A DNA stretch of 64,000 bases, from NCBI GenBank assembly GCA_903842455.1, contig CAIMLX010000205.1, positions 1 through 64,000 on the forward strand. The letters run 5' to 3'. A program made the translations under genes and the position numbers. The DNA comes from an uncultured Hyphomicrobiales bacterium (GTDB lineage: Bacteria > Pseudomonadota > Alphaproteobacteria > Rhizobiales > Devosiaceae). Of the stretch, positions 60,563 through 64,000 are shown piece by piece; the stretch's first letter is position 1, and every line of letters begins with the position of its first letter. The notes beneath the pieces were generated by a model. It had not been told where the DNA came from. It worked only from the letters and a program-made list of their open reading frames with translations, and ran no database searches.

Positions 60563-61339
60563 TCAGGTGTGATCGGCGGCGCGGAGGAACTGCTGCAGCC
60601 GCCTCGACTTCGGAGCGTCGAAGACTTCGGCGGGGGTGCCCTCTTCCTCGATCTTGCCGAGGTGCAGGAACACCACTTTGTGGGCGATGGTGCGGGCGAG
60701 GTCCATGTCGTGGGTGACAAGGATCATGGTGCGCCCCTCCTCGGCGAGGAGGCGGATCACCCGCACCACCTCGACTTCGAGCTCGGGGTCGAGGGCGGAG
60801 GTCGGCTCGTCGAACAGCATCACGCGGGGGTTGATGCAGAGGGCGCGGGCGATGGCGGCGCGCTGCTGCTGGCCGCCGGAGAGCTGGCTGGGGTAGTTCG
60901 CCGCCTTGTCGAGGATACCGACCTTGCCGAGCATTTCCAGCGCCGCAGCCTCGACCTCGACCTTGTCGCGCTTCTGCACGTGGAGCGGCGCTTCCATGAC
61001 GTTGCCAAGCACCGACATGTGGCTCCACAGGTTGAACTGCTGGAACACCATGCCCAGTTCGGAGCGGATGCGGCGGATCTGCCCTTCGTCGGCCGGATGG
61101 CGGTTCGGTGGCTTGCCGGACAGGCGGATAGCCTCGCCGCCGATCTTGACGCTGCCCTGTTCGGGCACTTCGAGCATGTTGATGCAGCGCAGCAGCGTCG
61201 ATTTGCCGGAGCCGGAGGAGCCGATCAGGGCGACCACCTCGCCCTCGTGCGCGGTGAGCGACACGCCCTTGAGCACTTCAAGCGGCCCGTAGGACTTGTG
61301 GAGATTGTCGATTTCGACGACGGGCGCGGCGTTCTGCAT
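60563..61339 (-). CDS. Amino-acid-type ABC transporter ATP-binding protein (HisP-like)
   Basis: GSSGSGKSTLLRCINMLE; LSGGQQQRAAIARALCINPRVMLFDEPTSALDPELEVEV; start trimmed to MQNAAP. Confidence 0.94.
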   Translation of the reverse strand: MQNAAPVVEIDNLHKSYGPLEVLKGVSLTAHEGEVVALIGSSGSGKSTLLRCINMLEVPEQGSVKIGGEAIRLSGKPPNRHPADEGQIRRIRSELGMVFQQFNLWSHMSVLGNVMEAPLHVQKRDKVEVEAAALEMLGKVGILDKAANYPSQLSGGQQQRAAIARALCINPRVMLFDEPTSALDPELEVEVVRVIRLLAEEGRTMILVTHDMDLARTIAHKVVFLHLGKIEEEGTPAEVFDAPKSRRLQQFLRAADHT

Positions 61340-61596
61340 GTCGTCCAGCAATGCCGATGTGGGGCGGCCAAGGCAAGCAAATTGCGGACTGTAGGGGACG
61401 CCGAAAAGAAGCGACCCCGATCGCGAGATCGGGGCCGCCGCATTCTCGAACCGCGGACCCGGCAGGGACGGCCCGAGTTTCGTGCTCTGGCTAGAAGGAC
61501 CGTCCGCGACGGGACAGACCAGCAGCGAGATGTTGTCAGAGGCTAACGGGGAGACGGGCGGGTGGTTCCAGTGCTGCACCTAGTGTTGCAGCACAA

Positions 61597-61623
61597 GAAA
61601 AAGGCCGGGCAACTGCCCGGCCT
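61597..61623 (-). terminator. Intrinsic terminator after phyR
   Basis: AGGCCGGGC-AACT-GCCCGGCCT with T-rich tract on the minus strand. Confidence 0.85.
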
Positions 61624-61649
61624 GAAGTGGTTGCATGGGAAACTGTCGT

Positions 61650-62444
61650 TCACGCTGCGGCGCGTGAGCCTTCGTCGAAGAAGAGAGCCTGGCTGATCAG
61701 AGCCTTCACCATGTCGGGGTTGAACGGCTTGGTAACGAGGAAGGTCGGCTCGGGGCGCTCGCCGGTCAGCAGACGCTCGGGGAAAGCGGTGATGAAGATC
61801 ACCGGGATCGGATGGGCGTGGAGGATGTCGTTGACCGCGTCGATACCCGAGGACCCGTCGGCGAGCTGAATGTCGGCGAGGATCATGCGCGGCTTGGTCT
61901 TGTGGTAAAGCGCCACGGCTTCCTTGTGGGTGCGGGCGATCCCGACCACGCGGTGGCCAAGGCCCTCGACCATCTGCTCGATATCCATTGCAATGAGCGG
62001 CTCGTCCTCGATGATGAGGATGTCGGTTGCCACCTGCCGGGAAATCTCCTGGCTGGCCTCGTCAAGCAGCGTCGCGAAGCTGCCCGAGTCTACACTCAGG
62101 ATTTCCGCGGCCTCGTCGTGGGCGAAACCTTCCACCGACACCAGCAGGAAAGCCTGCCGGGCGCGGGGGGTGAGGTTGAGAAGATTGGCGGCGGCGCGGC
62201 TTTCCCAAGGGAAGCTCGACACCGGGTCCGGCACCTTCACGGCAGTGCTCGAGAACATGGTCGAGAACAGCCGGTACAGCGAGATCCGGTCGTTGCTCGC
62301 TTCGGGGAAGATCGAGAGATCGGCGATCAGCGCTTCGAGCGCCGCGGCCACGTAGGCGTCCCCCGAGGTTTGCGAGCCCGTAACCGCACGCGCGAAACGG
62401 CGCAGGTACGGAAGATGCGGGGCGATCCGCGTGGACAATGACAT
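61650..62444 (-). CDS. phyR: General stress response regulator PhyR (sigma-like domain plus receiver)
   Basis: Sigma-factor-like N-terminus LTPRARQAFLLVSVEGFAHDEAAEIL followed by receiver ILIIEDEPLIAMDIEQMV...MILADIQLADGSSGIDAV. Confidence 0.96.
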   Translation of the reverse strand: MSLSTRIAPHLPYLRRFARAVTGSQTSGDAYVAAALEALIADLSIFPEASNDRISLYRLFSTMFSSTAVKVPDPVSSFPWESRAAANLLNLTPRARQAFLLVSVEGFAHDEAAEILSVDSGSFATLLDEASQEISRQVATDILIIEDEPLIAMDIEQMVEGLGHRVVGIARTHKEAVALYHKTKPRMILADIQLADGSSGIDAVNDILHAHPIPVIFITAFPERLLTGERPEPTFLVTKPFNPDMVKALISQALFFDEGSRAAA

Positions 62445-62489
62445 TTATGCACTACTCCCTTGACGCTTCGGCAGCTTACCACGGGCTAA

Positions 62490-62514
62490 AACGGGCGCGT
62501 CAAAATAAGGTTCC
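62490..62514 (-). promoter_or_regulatory. EcfG-type promoter of phyR
   Basis: Minus strand GGAAC-N16-CGTT, exact match to the EcfG consensus. Confidence 0.8.
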
Positions 62515-62523
62515 AGCCGCCTC

Positions 62524-62548
62524 GGAACTTTTTTGCCGGCGCTGCATT
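62524..62548 (+). promoter_or_regulatory. Candidate EcfG-type promoter of nepR-ecfG
   Basis: GGAAC-N16-CATT, one mismatch to GGAAC-N16-CGTT. Confidence 0.5.
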
Positions 62549-62602
62549 AACAAGTGCGCGGTGGAACTGGGGCGTCAAATTTCTGCTGTGGGGCAAGGGC
62601 AT

Positions 62603-62806
62603 ATGCGAGACAAGAAGACAATGAACGATATGAGCAGCATCAGGCGGCTACAGGAAGATGGGCTGGGTCCGAACTCGGACATCGGCAACAAGTTGCGCGC
62701 GCTCTATGGCGCCGTGCAGGAAGAGGGTATCCCGAACCAGCTTCTCGACCTGCTTGACCGCCTCGACGAAGTCGAACGGCAGAGCAAGTCCGGCAAGGAC
62801 GAGTGA
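62603..62806 (+). CDS. nepR: Anti-sigma factor NepR
   Basis: IGNKLRALYGAVQEEGIPNQLLDLLDRLDE motif; position between phyR and ecfG; start may be 62621. Confidence 0.93.
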   Translation: MRDKKTMNDMSSIRRLQEDGLGPNSDIGNKLRALYGAVQEEGIPNQLLDLLDRLDEVERQSKSGKDE

Positions 62807-62810
62807 GGCC

Positions 62811-63398
62811 ATGGCTCTTCCAAGCACTATTGCCGGCGCCACGTCCCGCCCCGAGACACCGACCTTCAAGCGCGAGCTGCTCGCTACCCTGCCAAGCCTG
62901 CGGGCCTTTGCGGTGTCGCTGTCGGGTCGGCACGACAAGGCCGATGACCTGGTGCAGGACACGGTGATGAAGGCCTGGGCCAAGCAGGACAGTTTCGAGC
63001 TCGGCACCAACATCAAGGCGTGGCTGTTCACCATCCTGCGCAACGAGTTCTACAGCCAGATGCGCAAGCGCGGCCGGGAGGTGCAGGACACCGACGGGGC
63101 GTTCACCGAGCGCATGGCCGTGCACCCCAGCCAGTACGGCATCGTCGACCTCAACGACTTCCGCAAGGCGCTCGACAAGCTGCCGGACGACCAGCGCGAA
63201 GCGGTGATCCTCATCGGAGCCTCCGGCTTTTCGTACGAAGAAGCAGCGGAAATCTGCCATTGCGCCATCGGCACGATGAAGAGCCGGGTCAGCCGGGCGC
63301 GCACCAAGCTGCAGGAACTGCTGCAGGTTGCCGGCGAATCCGACTACGGCCCGGATGCGGTCTCGGCGCAGGTGACTTCTACTCCCAACCTCAGCTGA
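62811..63398 (+). CDS. ecfG: ECF sigma factor EcfG
   Basis: RHDKADDLVQDTVMKAWAKQDSFELGTNIKAWLFTILRNEFYSQMRK; GFSYEEAAEICHCAIGTMKSRVSRAR. Confidence 0.96.
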   Translation: MALPSTIAGATSRPETPTFKRELLATLPSLRAFAVSLSGRHDKADDLVQDTVMKAWAKQDSFELGTNIKAWLFTILRNEFYSQMRKRGREVQDTDGAFTERMAVHPSQYGIVDLNDFRKALDKLPDDQREAVILIGASGFSYEEAAEICHCAIGTMKSRVSRARTKLQELLQVAGESDYGPDAVSAQVTSTPNLS

Positions 63399-63750
63399 TA
63401 CGAGCTTTCGCGGCGTCGCAGGCAAGCTTCAAGCGTGCGGCGTCGAACGGCTTTTCAAGCGGCTGGGCATGCGGAAAGTTAGACAGCGACGCCTTGTCTG
63501 CCGACATCACCACGGTAGGAAGGCCAGCCTGAACCAGCCGCTGCGTCAGGGCCACAACTGCCGGCGCCCCCAGTTTCGCTTCGACCAGGGCAAGGTGGAA
63601 GCGCGTGGGGTCGACGGTATGCCCTTCGGCTTCGCTGACGCTGCGGTAGTGGGTGACTTCGACCGGGCAATCCTCCGAGAGCACGTACTCGATGTCGAGC
63701 GCGAGCAGTGTCTCTTCCTCGATGATGAGGATGCAGTGGGTTGAGGGCAT
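63391..63750 (-). CDS. Single-domain response-regulator-like protein (phospho-acceptor Asp replaced by Glu)
   Basis: ILIIEEETLLALDIEYVL...FHLALVEAKLG...VVMSAD...LEKPFD. Confidence 0.85.
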   Translation of the reverse strand: MPSTHCILIIEEETLLALDIEYVLSEDCPVEVTHYRSVSEAEGHTVDPTRFHLALVEAKLGAPAVVALTQRLVQAGLPTVVMSADKASLSNFPHAQPLEKPFDAARLKLACDAAKARIS

Positions 63751-63897
63751 GGCAGGTCCGTGACGCGGGTGGAACCCGGCATGCATAACGGCCGCTCACC
63801 ATCGGTCATTTAAAAAAGACACTCTGCAAGCGGGCAACCGGCGGACATCGGCTGGCGTTGACGACAGAATTAAGCAAGGAATCGGCAGAACCAAACC

Positions 63898-64000
63898 GTG
63901 AGCGACGTCCTGTCATCTTCCCTGACTCCCGCAACTTCCACTGCAAGGCGCGTGCCTTGCGAAATGTGCCTGCTGAGAAGCAATCCGAACTTCCGGGCGT
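63898..64000 (+). CDS. Possible Crp/Fnr family regulator, 5' end only
   Basis: GTG start, V..VPCEMCLLRSNPNFRA resembles the N-terminal CxxCPLR-xxPxFR motif; cut by the window edge. Confidence 0.4.
   Translation, partial: MSDVLSSSLTPATSTARRVPCEMCLLRSNPNFRA

Noticed and set aside
62563-62567. Another GGAAC before nepR considered as an EcfG -35 element
   Set aside because: No CGTT-like sequence at 16-17 nt spacing downstream.

Overview
GC-rich alphaproteobacterial chromosome segment, probably Hyphomicrobiales/Devosia-like (inferred from gene content; no database search was run). Main parts: (1) the end of a serine recombinase gene that reads into the 3' half of a tRNA-Met(CAT) gene, a likely integrative-element boundary; (2) a ~18 kb exopolysaccharide locus (heparinase-like lyase, GH5, CapK-like ligase, FemAB-like acyltransferase, glycosyltransferases, flippase, WecG/WecC/WecB, GumC/Wzz, initiating sugar transferase) with three TTAA-N7-TTAA CtrA-type boxes in its intergenic regions; (3) two ABC exporters, a frameshifted vanadium haloperoxidase-like gene, LD-carboxypeptidase, ABC-F ATPase, aldo/keto reductase, a P-type metal ATPase behind a MerR-type promoter, a short LOV photoreceptor, OsmC and PutA; (4) a ten-gene sugar uptake/oxidation locus (ABC transporter, three Gfo/Idh/MocA dehydrogenases, a DUF993 DHDPS-like protein, an isomerase, TetR) with a matched pair of candidate TetR operators; (5) mixed metabolic genes, an ArsR/DUF1801/SRPBCC operon and an amino-acid-type ABC transporter with an aspartoacylase-family protein; (6) the general stress response cassette phyR-nepR-ecfG with an exact EcfG-type promoter and a neighbouring receiver protein whose phospho-acceptor Asp is Glu. 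Dispersed palindromic intergenic repeats occur at ~36.5 and ~56.8 kb. The most plausible under-described items are the DUF993 sugar locus with its operator pair, the CtrA-box-marked EPS cluster and the degenerate receiver proteins. All family calls are from reading the translated sequences and motifs only.
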